From: Calycina herbarum
Lineage: Eukaryota > Ascomycota > Leotiomycetes > Helotiales > Pezizellaceae
Assembly: GCA_001414485.1 (NCBI GenBank)
Contig: LLEY01000064.1
Location: 186,001 to 250,000, forward strand
Length of the DNA: 64,000 nucleotides
Reading direction: 5' to 3'
The position numbers were made by a program, and so were the translations under genes. How positions within the stretch are numbered: the first letter of the stretch is position 1; every line of letters begins with the position of its first letter. Under the pieces are notes generated by a model, which ran no database searches, was not told where the DNA came from, and worked only from the letters and a program-made list of their open reading frames with translations. Positions 1 through 13,268 of the stretch are shown here, piece after piece.

Positions 1-363
1 ATGAGGCCTCTGTGGCTATTAGCTTGGTATCGAACCCTTCTTTTAGCAAGGCGTTGATTAAAATATGCTGTGCGGCATTCAATTGTGGCGGCATGTTTGC
101 TGACAAAATTGGATGACAGGAAAGAAGAGGAGGAGAGAGTAGCAGAGGGGAGACAGTCCTAGCCAATTCTGTTTCTGCAAGGGCAAGGCGGGTAGGTACC
201 TCCAGGTACATCTGGGGCAGGGGTGCACAGCCACATGTGCCAAAAGTGGACCTCGTTAAAAATAATTAAGTAAACAACAACGACACCTATTTCGCCTTCT
301 ACTGTATAGTGTCATTTAGGAAATTTTGGATTGCTAATATATAGACAATTTCTTTTCGTCTTT
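1..363. other. left edge, no gene recognised
   Basis: About 360 bp of fairly normal base composition with a purine-rich run near 120-160. I find no long reading frame, repeat end or RNA gene here. It lies just downstream of a minus-strand membrane-type reading frame and may be its 3' flank. Confidence 0.4.
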
Positions 364-603
364 TCATCTATCCCTGGTCAATATGTACTTTCTTATAAAG
401 ATTGAAACCACACAGATAGCTATGATTACCGAGAAGCAAAGGTCAATAAGACATTTACTGAGAAAACCCTCGTCCTCCACTGTAATGCCTGATGGCAAGT
501 CTCTTGCCTTGTAGTACAAGACTGAGAGGATGATTATTGGGATCATGAAAGAAAATACACAGATCAAGTTTCCTACGCTGCCTAATACCAAATCTAAAGG
601 CAA
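364..603 (-). CDS. small hydrophobic membrane segment, unidentified
   Basis: A 79-residue open frame with two strongly hydrophobic stretches, roughly residues 10-28 and 52-70, separated by a charged loop containing an Asp/Glu run. It ends in a basic tail. It looks like the last two membrane helices of a larger protein and not like a complete one. It lies 15 bp downstream of, and on the same strand as, the gene at 619-1178, so it could be a further exon of that gene, but I could not find a convincing splice pair linking them. I do not recognise a family. Confidence 0.3.
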   Translation of the reverse strand: MPLDLVLGSVGNLICVFSFMIPIIILSVLYYKARDLPSGITVEDEGFLSKCLIDLCFSVIIAICVVSIFIRKYILTRDR

Positions 604-618
604 TCCCCAAATTTTATA

Positions 619-1178
619 TTAAAGTTCTGAGCCTCCCTTCCAAAATGAATACTGAAAGCCAATAACCAATATCGCTGCCGAGATGACTCCGACGATTATA
701 GGACCCTCCAAGCTTCCTAGGGAGACGTATTTAAGGGTTTGATCAAATGTGTCTATCCTATATCCTTGAGAAACATTTGAAGCAACCAGCGTCTGTGACA
801 GAATCTCGGACAAGTTTAGAGGTGACCTCCTACAGGCTACATGATTGACGTATCCGAGACAGAAGTGCTTGATTCCTAGAGTGGAGTTTCTAGGTATTAT
901 AGATATGTCATTCTGAATAGTATTAATGGCGCTTGATGCAGTTGTTTGCTCCCCTGCCACAAAGGATTGAGGAAATAGAGTTGTGTGGTTGAACTAAACA
1001 TATTAACGTCAATCAATGTCACGGTGGTGAAGGGGAAAGTTACAACAACTGTAAGGACTCCGGTAGTGCAAATGTCCCGTATACACAAGGCTACAATGCT
1101 ATACACTATAATACAGATGCCTAACAAAGTTATAAAAGAAAGTTCAATCACAGAAATCCAAATTTGGAATGCAAACAT
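619..1178 (-). CDS. hypothetical fungal membrane protein, two exons proposed
   Basis: Two minus-strand frames join if an intron at 1043-994 is removed (donor GTAACT, TTGAC branch, acceptor TTTAG, 50 nt). Exons 1178-1044 and 993-619 then give 510 nt, about 169 residues. The N-terminus is a long hydrophobic segment (about residues 7-32). A luminal-looking middle follows with several N-x-S/T sites and four Cys residues. A second helix near the C-terminus is followed by a short basic tail. This two-helix plan with a Cys-containing loop is common in uncharacterised ascomycete proteins, and I assign no function. Base use is normal, so the gene is outside the RIP zone. The join is my inference, and an upstream exon beyond 1178 is possible. 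Confidence 0.4.
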
Positions 1179-1453
1179 ATTTGGCAGATAGTAAAGAAAA
1201 GAGCACAGTAGAAATAGCTGGAGATTAATAAAGTAAGGGATATTTTTAGTACCTGATTCTACGTTAATAAGCTGATTTAAGCCTACTTAATTTAGAGTTA
1301 AAATGTGCTCCTCGCTACTTAAAAACTTAACTGAATCTGGATTATGATGCCGCAACCACTCAATAACACCGCCTAATCAAGCTCTAGATCTTGTAGGCAT
1401 AAAGTACTGAGAATTAATTCAAAAGTTATCTATTAACAGGTTATAAGGCCCTA

Positions 1454-1642
1454 GTGCATCAATCTGGTAATCTTGAAGATATACTTCTTGACGAATCAAC
1501 TCGCATTTTTCGCTTAGACGCTACTATGGGGAAAGATAACTATAAGGGTAGCAAGCTCACTGGAGCCGACGATTTTAACATGTGGAAGATCATGTTAAGA
1601 GAGAACCTCTTAATTAACAAGCAGACCAAGTATCAGCCGTAA
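1454..1642 (+). pseudogene. Ty1/Copia gag N-terminal relic
   Basis: A 62-residue frame containing KLTGADDFNMWKIMLRENLL, which matches the start of Copia-type Gag polyproteins: the usual 'L-x-G-x-x-[FNY]-x-x-W' motif followed by an amphipathic helix. The frame stops directly after this block and I find no integrase or RT downstream, so this is a truncated relic. It is less RIP-damaged than the LINE to its right and keeps a TGG codon. The element could extend left into 1260-1450 (possible leader), but no LTR was recognised. Confidence 0.55.
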
Positions 1643-2640
1643 ATAGTAGCATTCTACGTATCAAAACAAGACTAACGTCTATCCATGCGTAACGAGAAAC
1701 CACCCGTGCCGAGAAATTTTGTGGGTACTTCACCTTCAAACTAAAAAAAAACTGAACAAACATAGGCGACTCCTATATATTTTGTACTAGCTATGATCTA
1801 TAGTCAATTCTAAACATATTGAGACCCTTCACTAAGAAAAATAATAATATAAGCTTTTCTCTGTGACGACACGCACAGCTGATGGACCGCGTACAAATAC
1901 ACGACTACGCCAGGTGTAAGTTAGGCACTGTGGAACTGTCTATTCGAGGATTCTAAGCTAAAGAGAGAAGGGAAGAGAGGGCAGAAGCCCAGGAGCTGGA
2001 AGCTCTTAAATACAGGAGGTGTGCCAAGCTATAGCTAACCGAGCCGGGCTCAGGAAGCACGGTACCCGGCGGGTGCCAGCCAGGGGTTTGTCTGAAACAT
2101 GGTGGCGGTGAGAACCGTCACATTCTCAGCTTGATTTATAGTCTACCTTTGCTTAAAGTCTATAATACAGTGCCTTTCTCAAACCTCCACCCTAGTACTT
2201 CTCTCCCTTCTACTTTCCATATAGGATATCACCTGAGTTATATATATCAAATACTATGCCTGAAATTATTTTCAAGCCTTATAGCGGCTATACTATGCAG
2301 ATTTATCTAAACTCGCCACGCAGATCAGTACTTTTGCCGAGGTAGCGAACCGTTTTTGGAATAGCGTGCTGAAAGCTACACCCCTGAGTGTCTAGGTAAC
2401 TTCGAGATTTGAAAACCGACACATGACTCTGATTTACAGTCGCTTCGTTTCGGAATTTCAGAGCACGGACACCTCGCCATTTTTGGCTGACTGCAAATGG
2501 TTGCTGCATGTCATCCTCATGCTGTGTGTCGCGTGACTAGTCTAAGACGTGGACGAAGTTACTCTCCACCTATAGTAAAAAAAAAAACTTCACAAACAGC
2601 GAGAACGAAATTTTTGAAATTAAGCAACGAAAACCACATC
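1643..2640. other. mixed intergenic/relic DNA, unclassified
   Basis: This stretch alternates AT-rich DNA with a GC-richer patch at about 1860-2120. The patch would encode a charged Lys/Glu/Arg-rich peptide at 1960-2030, like the basic tail of some transposases, but no catalytic motif is seen. A short imperfect hairpin lies at about 2101-2120 (GTGGCGGT...ACCGTCAC). The 68-codon open frame at 2303-2509 on the minus strand has no recognisable domain and I do not call it a gene. Confidence 0.35.
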
Positions 2641-2852
2641 TAGCAGCCCTCCTTTTGGTCAGTTGAGAAGCCTGAGCCTGTATGCATTGCCTAGTGTAAC
2701 ATAGGCATCATGGTAACACCGTGGCCTTAAGCGGCAGCATGGCCTAACGACATCCGCGAGCACGCTATACACCTTAGCGATTACCTTAGGAAAGCACTTG
2801 CCTATATCGAGTCTAATAGAGACTAGGCGGTGCCAAAGCCTTTAATCAGAAC

Positions 2853-4440
2853 CATGATCGCGTCTATAAGCGTCTTTATTACCAAATTCCAAAGTACCCT
2901 AGACGTTAGAACTATTATATAAGCTATTATATCTATCTAAAATAACCTCAAAACTATAGTAGAAACAGTATAATCTACAGCGACAAGGGTTTAACAAAAC
3001 ATAGTTATATACTAATAAGCTGTTATACTTAGCTAGGAGACTAACTAAGCTATAAAAGAAGCTGCTGAATTAAGAAGAACAACTACTACACTTATATAAG
3101 AGATAAACGATATAGTAAAAGCAATAAATAACATTATAAAGGCTATCTAGACTATACTATCCTCTAAGGCTTTATATACGTCGGTATTAAGTAGTAATAC
3201 TATCCTACTAAATAAGCTAATTATAATCTCTATATAAACATCTTTATTTATCTAAGTATAATATAAGATTATTATAAAGATTATAGACCTAGCTACTATT
3301 AAAAGTCTCTATATAAAAAACCCTAGAAACCTATAAAGCTACGTTAATCAAGTAATTAAACAGAGTAAAAACTAATATATTAAATAGATATATATTATAT
3401 TAGCTAACTAATTAAAGAGCAGAGACCTTAGTATTAAAACATTAAATAAAAACGAAGTAGATATACTAAAGCAATTCGTAAACGACTAGATTAATCGAAT
3501 TAGAAGAGGTATAAACATATAACTACCTATATATAGAGTTCTTATATATGGGATTAGAACAAGTACGCTAGATATAGAGAAGTTTAATAAGATTAAAGTA
3601 GAGCTACTATATAATAACTAACTATTTATTCTAAACGTAGATATTAAATATATTAGATAGCTATCTAGAGCTATATATACAAAGATAGCTTTAACTATTA
3701 TAGTTAAGTTTACTAGCTTAGAAGACGTAAATAAGATTATTAATAAAGGCCTTATTTAGTAAGGTAAGGTGTTTTAATATAAGAGATATAATAGATAGTA
3801 TTAACTAAAGTAATACTATAAATGTCAAAGATATAGCTACATCGGAACCTAGTATAAAGCGAATATAGTATATAACTATTACACAGAGGCGTACGACTTG
3901 AAAGATTACCTAACAAAGGTCGATAAGATAGTAGCTAGGAAATACGCTATATATAAAGGAGTATATAAGACGTGGAATAACTAATACCTAGTTAGGAAAG
4001 TTAAACTAGTAAAGGTAAAGATAGTATATAATACTCGATAACTATATTATTTTATCCTAACTATAAGACAAAAATAGATAAACGAAAGCTTTACTTTTAG
4101 TATAATAATAGTAGAGTTAAATAGAAGTTAGAGAGGATAACCAAGCTCTACTACTGCTAGTATAATACCGATAGTATATTTTCCTACCTCTAGTAGACAG
4201 AGTACTAGAAGTAAGTCACTAACGAAGAGTAGAGCACTGAAAAGAATTAATATAAGAAGTATACTAGATAGTATATAGAACGAAAATAAGGATATCGTTA
4301 TAGAAGAGAGTAGTTAGAGGTTAAGAAGACTATACGTGCTTTTAAGACAAGCGTTAGAATCGATTATAATAAACTTAATACTTAGCTTCTAGTTTAATAT
4401 AGAGGAGTTATAAGTTATAATAAAAGCAGCCTTAAAATAC
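2853..4440 (+). pseudogene. LINE ORF1 (Gag-like) relic
   Basis: Reading from the ATG at 2853 and allowing TAG/TAA at former Trp/Gln positions gives a protein of about 500 residues. It starts with a long helical region, then a central RRM-like stretch, then at 3800-3990 a series of CCHC knuckle remnants in which several Cys codons have become Tyr (TGT to TAT), as RIP predicts. A tail rich in Ser and Thr follows. This order matches ORF1 of Tad1-clade LINEs, which binds element RNA. It is not functional. Confidence 0.6.
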
Positions 4441-6335
4441 TATAGTATAATATTATAAAATCAAAGGACGTAGTAATAGCTTTACTATTATAAGATCTAA
4501 AGATTTAAGAATATAATATCCTCGCTCTCTAAGAGCTATAGAGGAACTCTTTTTCTCCGACTACTTATAACCTAATCCTATATATCTTTTAACTATACTT
4601 CCTCAAAGATAGCAGAGAAGCGCTAGTAAGAGTATACTTCTTTATTAATAAGAAGATTAGTCTATATAAATAGATTTTTATAGAATATACCCGAGACCTA
4701 ATTATACTAGAAATTACTATAATAAATAAATCTATAAATAAAACGACAAAGATTATAATATATAATATATATAATCCTCTAAGGAGAATAGAACATAAGA
4801 TAAGCTATCTACTATAACTTCAAGTAGTACTATTAATATACTAAGGCAAAGAATAGGTTATTCTAGGAGATTTTAACCTATATTATAAACTCTAAAGCAG
4901 ACTAGTAATATAAGAAAGAGACCTAGAATCCGACGATCTAATTAACATTATCGACGAATTTCAACTTAGTAGTACTCTACTAGCAAATATAGTTATCTAT
5001 AATAATAAAAACGTATAAACTTATATTAACCTCTATTATAGTATATAAGATCTCGTAGACAAAGTTATTATATATAGAATAGATAAGAGAATAGATTACA
5101 ACTCCGACTATCTTCTAATTATAACTTATCTAGACCTTAGAATAATAAACCAACTATAGAGAGAGATACGAGACTAGTCTAACACCGATAAGAAAGAGCT
5201 CTAGAAAAGACTATCAAAAGAGCTACCTATATAACGTTCCTCTAAAACCTAGACCGCGTTAGACAGAGATATAGATAAAGTAATAACTGCTATATAATCA
5301 GCTATTAATCACGCTATACCTCTGAAAAAGTAGTCTCTAAGAGCGAGAGCTAGTTAGACGACAGAATACAAAGAGATATAAGTATAAGTTAAAAGGTTAA
5401 AACGTTAGAATAGCCGATTATATATAGAGAAGAGCTAGGAGACCTACCGAATAGCCTATAACTAAAAGAGAAGAGTAATACGTAGATCTCTATATTAAGG
5501 ATTTAGAGAGTAGATAGAAAGCGCTATAGAAAGCCTAGAGAGTATATAGAAACTAGCAAAGTAGGCTAGAAATCAAAGTAAGATAAGAGTAGTAGTAATA
5601 ACTCTAATACTTAAAGATCCTATAACGTAAGTTAAGTATAAAGAAGTATAAGAAAAAGTATAACTTCTTAAGACAACCTTCTTCCTAGCTCTACTAGAAC
5701 CTGATTTATAGGATATAAACAAGACTATATACTAAGATTATATTCTATTCCTAGATATTATAAAGAAAGAGGTACTTTAGATAATCACCGCGACGCCTCT
5801 AATAAAAGCTATAGAACTAGATAGTATAATAAACCGAATCCTTTATATTACTACTATCTAAATAGCTCTATATCTTACAAGGATATTTAACTAGAGTCTT
5901 CGCCTAGAATACTATCTAATACATTTCTAGCAGTCTACAACGATTGTCCTCTATAAGCTTAGTAAAGACGACTATACTATACCTAAGTTATACCGACTAA
6001 TTATATTAATAAATACTATTAGCAAGGTTATAGATACTATTATTATAAAGAGAATTAGTTATATAACAGAGGTATACTAACTACTTCTAAGCACTTATAT
6101 AGGAGAACGGAAGAGGAGATCAATAGAGCACGCTATCTATACTATTATTAAAAAGATTTATATAGCTTAGAATTCACCTAAGCTATAGGTAGTAAGCCTT
6201 CTCCTACTCGACGTCTTAGAGGCTTTTAACAACGTTTTACATATAAGGCTACTTTATAACCTACGTAAGCGTAGAATAGACGAAAGAACAGTTAGATAGA
6301 TAGCTAGCTTCTTAATAGACTAGAACACAGCTATA
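4441..6335 (+). pseudogene. LINE ORF2 5' part: endonuclease and first half of RT
   Basis: An endonuclease remnant at about 4480-5160 retains the motif VILGDFNLYYK (the usual N/D-H is RIP-altered). A linker follows, then the RT palm. At about 6190-6300 the frame reads LLLDVLEAFNNVLHIRLL followed by NLRKRRIDERTV, the typical Tad1 RT block A ('LLLDVSGAFDNV') and its neighbour. TAG codons stand where Trp is expected. The frame breaks at 6335, where a Gypsy element has inserted, and resumes at 13269. Confidence 0.75.
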
Positions 6336-6781
6336 TATTACAAATCACGTTATATATAGTAAGTAGTCTAAACGGCGCTCTAATAGAACAAGGCACGATA
6401 TCTAGGAAATAGAAGGTAACATAGGAGAGAATCAGTAATATAAAGGTATTTAGGTATTCTAGGATCTCACTATTAGATAACTATTAGTAGTTATATAATA
6501 GATCCTCTTAGATCCCTTAGAGGATCTAGAGAGATCTAGGGATCTAGGCTTATATAAGGATCTAGGTAGTATAAGAGGTTCTATATATACTAGCACGTCT
6601 ACTATTAGATAGGAGCTTTATACTTAACTTTAATTATTAATCTTATTATCTTATTTAATATCTTTGATATAAGTAACAAGTTTACTTCTAAGTAAACAAC
6701 CTAGTATATCTATACTTCTTATTTATATACTAACCTTTAAGACTTAGTTATCTTTGTTTAGTTTATTTAAGTTTTGTTATA
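6336..6781 (+). repeat. 5' LTR of the Gypsy element at 6336-13268
   Basis: 446 bp, starting TATTACAAATCACG (ancestrally TGTTACGAATCACG) and ending TTTTGTTATA. It is the same length as the partner at 12823-13268. Confidence 0.92.
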
Positions 6782-9700
6782 CTTTAAGTACCTGCTTAGA
6801 AGTAAGATCGTTACTATGTCGGCAACCTCTTCTACTCTAAAGGCCACCTCTCTAAAGCCAGCTGTGGCCTCCCTAGTTACGCCAGTTACTACTCTCTATA
6901 AGGAAGTGAAACTTCTGATTCTAAAGCTGTTTAATAGCTTACCTAAGAAACTAGCTAAGTTCTTAATAAAAGCTTCCCTCTACTTAAACTTTTATTATAC
7001 TTAGTTTAGAAATAAAACTAACTAGGTTATATAGTTATCTACTCGTCTTAAAGAGGTAGCTTATAACTGGTTAGAACTATATTTAGAAGATTACTAGGTA
7101 AATAAAACAACTTAGGGAAAAGTCTCTTTCTAAATATCTAAGAAAATAAGAGATTTATTTAGAAATGTTTAAGAGTTTAAGAATAGAATTAACTAGGCTT
7201 TTAAAGATATTAATATAAAGAAAAAGGCAGTCAGAGCCTTATATATACTTAAGTAGAAGGGTTTAGCTACTAAATATACCTTATAATTTTAATAATACTC
7301 TATATAAATAAGATAGAATAATAAGACGTTATATAAACAATTCTATTATAGACTTAAGAATAACGTTAAGAATAAACTCGCCTAAGAAGATTTTCTAGAT
7401 ATGTTAAATAAATTAACAAATAACGTAATTAAAATTAATAACTATATCTATAAAAGGAATCTAGAGAAGAAAGGAAGTTATAGTTATTAATATAGAAAGA
7501 GTAGACGAAAAGATTATAAAGATCTTATAGAAATCGATACTACTTAGAAATTATAGGTTCTAAGAAAGGAATCTAAGAAAGAAAACTCCTAGAAAGGAGG
7601 ATTATTTTAGAAAGAAAGAAATCGTTAACATAAGTAGAATTTATATTACTTATATAGTCTACCTAGCTATAGAGTAAATAAGTATACTAAAAAGAAGGAC
7701 TTAAAAGAGAAAAAACAAGTTAATATTATAGTTTAAAAAGAAATAGCTTTACTTAATAAAATTAAACTTATAAATTTAGAACTTAAAGCTAGGAGATATA
7801 GAATATAAGTTAAAGATAATAAGAAAGAGAGTATTTAAGATACTAATAATAATAGAAATCTACTTCTTAAGGAATATTATAATATAATAGATATTTTAGA
7901 CATAGTAGTAGGTACTATATATTTATAATCTAAAGTAGGAAATATATTACCTATCTAAGAAGAATATAAATTACTACTCTTAACTAGTTCTTTAGAGTTA
8001 TTAGACTTATTATCTAGTTTAGAAGAAGAGGTTTAGAATATAAGTCCTAGTATAGAAGAAACCTAGACATTTATTAGAATATTTAAGTAAGGAAATCGCT
8101 AAGTATATATAGACAACTAGAAACTAGACTTCTAGAGCTCTTATTTAACTTAGAGAGTTAATCTAACTCTCTTAATAATATACACTGTTAAAAGAGAAGA
8201 CTATAAGATAATAACGTTAGTTAGCCTAATTACTAGTAGAGAAACTATTAAAGGAAAAGGACTTAAGCATAGTTAATAACAAGCTAAAAGACCTAGTTAT
8301 CCTAAAGTAGGAGACTTATAAAGAGTCTATAACGTTTAGAAAGAAACTAGCTTATAGTTATAATAAGTCTTAAACAGATTCTAGAAACAGATTAAGATAG
8401 CTTTTCTTAGAACAGTACCTAAAAAATATATACTAGAGGAATTTAGTTATTATATTATAGTTATATTAATCGAAAATAATAAGATAATATTTAGAAAGTA
8501 TAGTTCGTCTAAACTATTTAGTATACTTTTCTAAGAACGACAGGAATTTAACATAGCTAAATAGGTAGAGTTAGAACTAGAGAAATATTATTTCCTATCT
8601 ATAAAAGAATTATAGTTTTTAGAAGTAGTATAAGAAATAACTATATATTAGATTAGATACGTACTAAGCGCTACTACTAATTAGATATTAGAAAAACAGT
8701 TTAAGAGAACCTTACCTAAACCTAATAAGATAGTAAAATGTTATTAGATATATAAAGTAGCTTTGTCTAATAAAGACAGAGTAGTATTTTTTCCTTAGTC
8801 TTAAATAAGAGTAGTTAAGGAAAAGAATATAAGAGACTATATATTTAGAATTTATTATATAAAATCAGAAATATATACTACTTTAAGAGAGAAGTAGTTA
8901 GTAGTAACTATAGAAATATAAGAGAAAAAGTTATAAGTTATAATTAACTTAGAAGTAATAAGTAACTTTATTTCCTTAATAGCTTTAAGAAAGTTAAATG
9001 TTCTAATTAAGGGAATAAAACTATACTAATTAGAAGTAGTTAATAGAATAGATATCGTATACTAAAATAGGATTATTAATTAGTAAACTATTCTAATAAA
9101 AACTAATATTAAAGAATACTACTTAGATATATAATTTGATATTATTAAGATAGGAAGTAAGAAAGTAATACTTAGTATACTATAGATTTAGGAATATAAT
9201 CTAGATATTAACTAGAAGGCTAGAATAGTAACGTTTAGCTAATATAAATATATAGGTTTATATTTATAACTTTAAAGCTAGAATAAGGTTAACACTACCT
9301 CTTCTAATATACTAGAACACCTTGTCTAGGGTCTTTCACAGGTTAGTAAGAAAGCTGATAACGAAATACCTATATAGTATAGAGAATTTAGAGCTTTGTT
9401 TAAAAACCTAGAAGACTTATAAGCCTTATTAAAACATCGCTTATAAGATTATAAGATTAAATTAAAAGAGAGTTATTATCTCTTAAAGTAGAAGCTTCAG
9501 TTATATAACTAGAAAAGTCTATAGAGAATAGAAAGTTATATAAAAGAAGGTATTAAGAAGAGATATATTAGAAAATCTAAGTTATTAATTATCTTAAATA
9601 TACTTATTATTAAGAAAAAGAATAACCTAGATAAGAGAGTATATATTAATTACTAAGAAGTAAATTATACTATAATTAAGAACGCTTATCTACTACTACC

Positions 9701-12200
9701 TAGCTAATACTTATAGAATAAGTTAGATAAGATAGTACGATTTATAAAACTAGATTAATAAAATACCTATAAACTTATATAAATAAAAACTAGAGATAAA
9801 TAGAAAACAGCGTTTACCTTACTATTAGGCCTTTATAAATATATAGTTATACTATTTAGACTTTATAATATACTAGCTATATATTAGAAATAAAATAATA
9901 ATATTTTAAGAGATCTTCTAAAAGTAATAGTAATCTACTACCTAGATAATATCTTAATCTTCTTAGAAAAAGAAGAAGAATATAAAAGATATATTAAAGA
10001 AGTTTTATAATAACTTATAAAAGTAAACTCTTAGTTAAAACTCTTAAAATATAAGTTTAGAGTAACTTAGACACTTTTCTTAAGATAAGTATTTAGCTTA
10101 GAGAAAATAGAAATAGATCTAGTAAAGATTTAAGACATCTTAAACTAGAAGTTACTAGAGAATATAAAAGATATATAGTCTTTCCTTAGATTTATAAACT
10201 TTTGCTATCTGTTTATATAAGACTATATAAAGATTACTAAACTAATAATAGTACTAGTTAAGAAAGCTATTAAATTTATTTAAAATAAATAAGCTAAGAA
10301 CGCTTTTTAAAGGATTAAAGTAAGGTTTATAGAAAAACTAAGTATAATTAAAATAGATACTTTAGATATATTAGTAGGTATAATTTACTTATAACTAAAT
10401 AGGAAAGGGAAACTTATACTTATTATATATTATTCTAAAACGTTTAACCTAGTATAATAAAACTATAGTATCTTTGATAAGGAATTACTTACTATAGTAT
10501 TAGCCTTAGAATACTAAAGAATTTATTTATAGCTAGTAAAATACTAAGTTATAATTTTATCTAACTATAAGAACCTTAAGACGTTTATAACAACTAAGGA
10601 ACTTACGACTAGACGTTTAGCTAGATAGACAGAGATATTAAGAGGATTTAATATTATTATTTAATATATAAGAGGAATGTTAAATACTTAAGCTAATACT
10701 CTTAGCTAGAAACCTAGATATAAGAGAAATAAAGAATATAAGAAGATTATAATCTTAAAAACTCTTAAGAATAGAGACTTAGTACCTACTATATATAAAA
10801 TAGTAGTAATAAATAATATTTAGATAAATAAAATTTAAAATATATATAAAGGCTATAACTAGTATATAAAAGGGAAACTATAGGTTCTTAGCTTATATAT
10901 AAAAGAATTCGTATAAGAATACTATATTATACCTACTTATAGCTACTAGGGGATTCGTAGAACTCTTTAGTAGATAAGATAATACTACTATATTAATCGA
11001 TTATCTATAATAGTTAAGGAAGTAATAGTAGAATATAATACTTATACCTAGAATAAGGCTTCCTACTATACTCCTTATAGATAGATAAATACTACTCTAA
11101 TACTATAAATACTTTAGAAATTAATATTTATAGATTTTATTATTAAATTACTAAAATCTAAAGATCTAATAATAAGAGTTAAATATAATATAATCCTAGT
11201 TATTATAGAACAACTTATAAAGTATATAATTCTAATAGTATATATAAAGTTAAGTATAGCTAAGGAATTAGTATTTATATTTCTTAGAGAAGTAGTCTTA
11301 AGATATAGACTACTTAAAGAGATACTCTTAGATAAAGACAAGCTCTTTATCTTGAAATTTTAGATTACTCTTATAAAACGATTAGGTATAAAAAGAAAGC
11401 TCTTTATAGCTTTCTACTTTTAAACAAATAGAGGAAATAAATAGATAAATTAAGTAGTTAAAATATACCTTTATTATTATATAAACTACTAATAAGATAA
11501 CTAGGTAGAACTACTACTCTTAGTATAGTTTACTTATAATAGTTTAGTAATAGAAATAACACTTATTATACTATTCTATACTAACTTTAGATATAAATTA
11601 TTAGTATATTAAGAACTGCTATCTATAACTATTAATAACTAACTTACTTATGTTTATATCTTAAAAATCAAGAGTCTATATAAGGAACTTATAGAGGACC
11701 TATAATTTATAGTAGAAAGAAATATATACTACTATAATAAACAACGTAGTTAAGAGCTAATACTAAAAGAGAGGGATAAAGTCTACTTAGTATAAAAAAA
11801 TATTAATATAAAAAGACTAAGTAATAAACTAGATTATAAGAAACTTAGACTATTTAAAATTAAATAAGTTAGAGAACCTTTAAATTATAAATTAGTACTA
11901 CTAAAGATAATAAACATCTATCTAGTATTCTATATATTCTTACTTAAACTAGCACTACTAGGAGCACTACTAGCTCTACTTATAGAAATTCAACTAGTAA
12001 ACCTAAATACTAAATATAAAGTTAAGAGGATTCTTAACTATAAACTTATTAGAGGATAAGTTAAGTATCTAATTAAATAGTTAGATTACTTATATTTAGA
12101 AAACACTTAGAAGCTAAGAAGTAATCTTAACTATTACTTAATAGAACTTTAGAAGTTCTATTAGAAAAACCTAGGTTTATTTATATTTTATAGTTTAAAG
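6782..12200 (+). pseudogene. Gypsy gag-pol relic
   Basis: The degenerate polyprotein of the element at 6336-13268. The Gag start is the one longer open stretch (6774-7004), which includes LKLFNSLPKKLAKFL, the same block as in the related element at 44124. The C-terminal chromodomain-like block includes VNLNTKYKVKRILNYK. Chromodomains direct integration to heterochromatin in other fungal Gypsy elements. Frequent TAG codons at Trp/Gln positions make it non-functional. Confidence 0.8.
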
Positions 12201-12229
12201 GAAAAGCTATAAAGAAGGCTAGGTTAAGA

Positions 12230-12820
12230 ACTATCTTAGATTAGGAATTAGTAGGAATAGGTAGAGCTGCTAGATAGGTAACCTCTGTCTCCTACTACTC
12301 TTGTTCCTCTCTTTCTTTCTCCTTCTTCTCTTTCTTTTCTACCTTCTTAATAGTATTAAGTTTATTAAGAAAACGAAGTTCTTAATAAGACATTTTATAT
12401 CGCCTTTCTTTAAGAAAGGCCTTCTACTTTTACAACTATAGAATCTTTACTATTACCTCCTCCTCCTCTCTATCTAGCTTCTTCTCTTATCTTTTAATAG
12501 AGAACTAGTTACTAATATAGGGAACGTTCTTCTTTTAAGTATTATTAGTTCTATTATATTTTAGCTTTAACTAAATATATTTAAAATATTAAAAAGATTA
12601 GAAGGTGTTAATAAAACATCTATACTTTTAGGAAGTATAGTAAGAATATAGTAATATTTTATTATAAACTATTTTAATACTTTTTATAAGAAGTATTCGT
12701 TCTTCTTTCTTCTTTTATATAAGGTAGGATATAATAGAAAGGAAAGGATACTACTAGTACTCTAACTAAGTTTCTTAGCTTATACTTAAGTATAAGAATA
12801 CGCTAGGCTAAGAAGGAGAT
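12230..12820 (-). pseudogene. antisense Cys-cluster/coiled-coil ORF inside a Gypsy element
   Basis: On the strand opposite to gag-pol, between the chromodomain and the 3' LTR, a degenerate frame starts near 12815 and runs left. It has a block of Tyr/Cys residues spaced like a C-x2-C ... C-x2-C cluster (Cys mostly turned to Tyr by RIP), then a Lys/Glu-rich coiled coil containing EEEVIVKILQLQKQK and KKVEKKEKKEKEREE, and a conserved C-terminal block including LNLAF. The same order of blocks occurs antisense in two other copies of this family (61430-62050 and 63310-63830). I do not recognise a named family. A small zinc-binding protein is one reading. Confidence 0.6.
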
Positions 12821-12822
12821 AG

Positions 12823-13268
12823 TATTATAAATCACGTTATATATAGTAAGTAGTCTAGACAGCGCTCTAATAAGATAAGACACGATATCTAGGAAATAGA
12901 AGGTAATATAAGAGGGAATTAGTAATATAAAGGTATTTAGGTATTCTAGGATCTTACTATTAGATAACTGTTAGTAGTTATATAATAGATTCTCTTAGAT
13001 CTCTTAAATGATCTAGAGAGATCTAGGGATCTAGGCTTATATAGGGATCTAAGTAGTATAAGAGGTTCTATATATACTAGTACATCTACTATTAGATAAG
13101 AGCTTCGTACTTAACTTTAATTATTAATCTTATTATCTTATTTAACATCTTTAATATAAGTAACGAGTTTACTTCTAAGTAAACAACCCGGCGTATCTAT
13201 ACTTCTTATCTATATACTAACCTTCGAGACTTAGTTATCTTTGTTTAGTTCGTTTAAGTTTCGTTATA
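12823..13268 (+). repeat. 3' LTR of the Gypsy element at 6336-13268
   Basis: 446 bp, starting TATTATAAATCACG and ending TTTCGTTATA, followed by the duplication CTATA at 13269-13273. Confidence 0.92.

Larger units (their letters stand above)
6336..13268 (+). mobile_element. chromodomain Ty3/Gypsy element, complete, RIP-degenerate
   Basis: A 6933-bp LTR retrotransposon with two 446-bp LTRs (6336-6781 and 12823-13268) and a 5-bp target duplication CTATA at 6331-6335 and 13269-13273. The plus strand, with RIP stops allowed, gives Gag at about 6800-7700 with a damaged CCHC knuckle, protease near 8900-9250, RT about 9430-10080, RNase H about 10300-10700, integrase about 10900-11650 and a chromodomain about 11930-12180. 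Between the chromodomain and the 3' LTR lies an extra ORF on the opposite strand (separate entry). It is the same family as the element at 44124-51757. The LTR differences I compared are all C/T or G/A transitions. Confidence 0.9.

Noticed and set aside
985..1191. 68-codon plus-strand open frame
   Set aside because: It is a mirror of the membrane-protein exon on the minus strand, with no motif of its own.
6774..7004. 76-codon open frame as a host gene
   Set aside because: It is the Gag start of the Gypsy element at 6336-13268 and aligns with the related copy at 44124.
11114..11341. 75-codon minus-strand open frame
   Set aside because: It lies antisense to the Gypsy integrase, is low in complexity, and is not open in the related copy.
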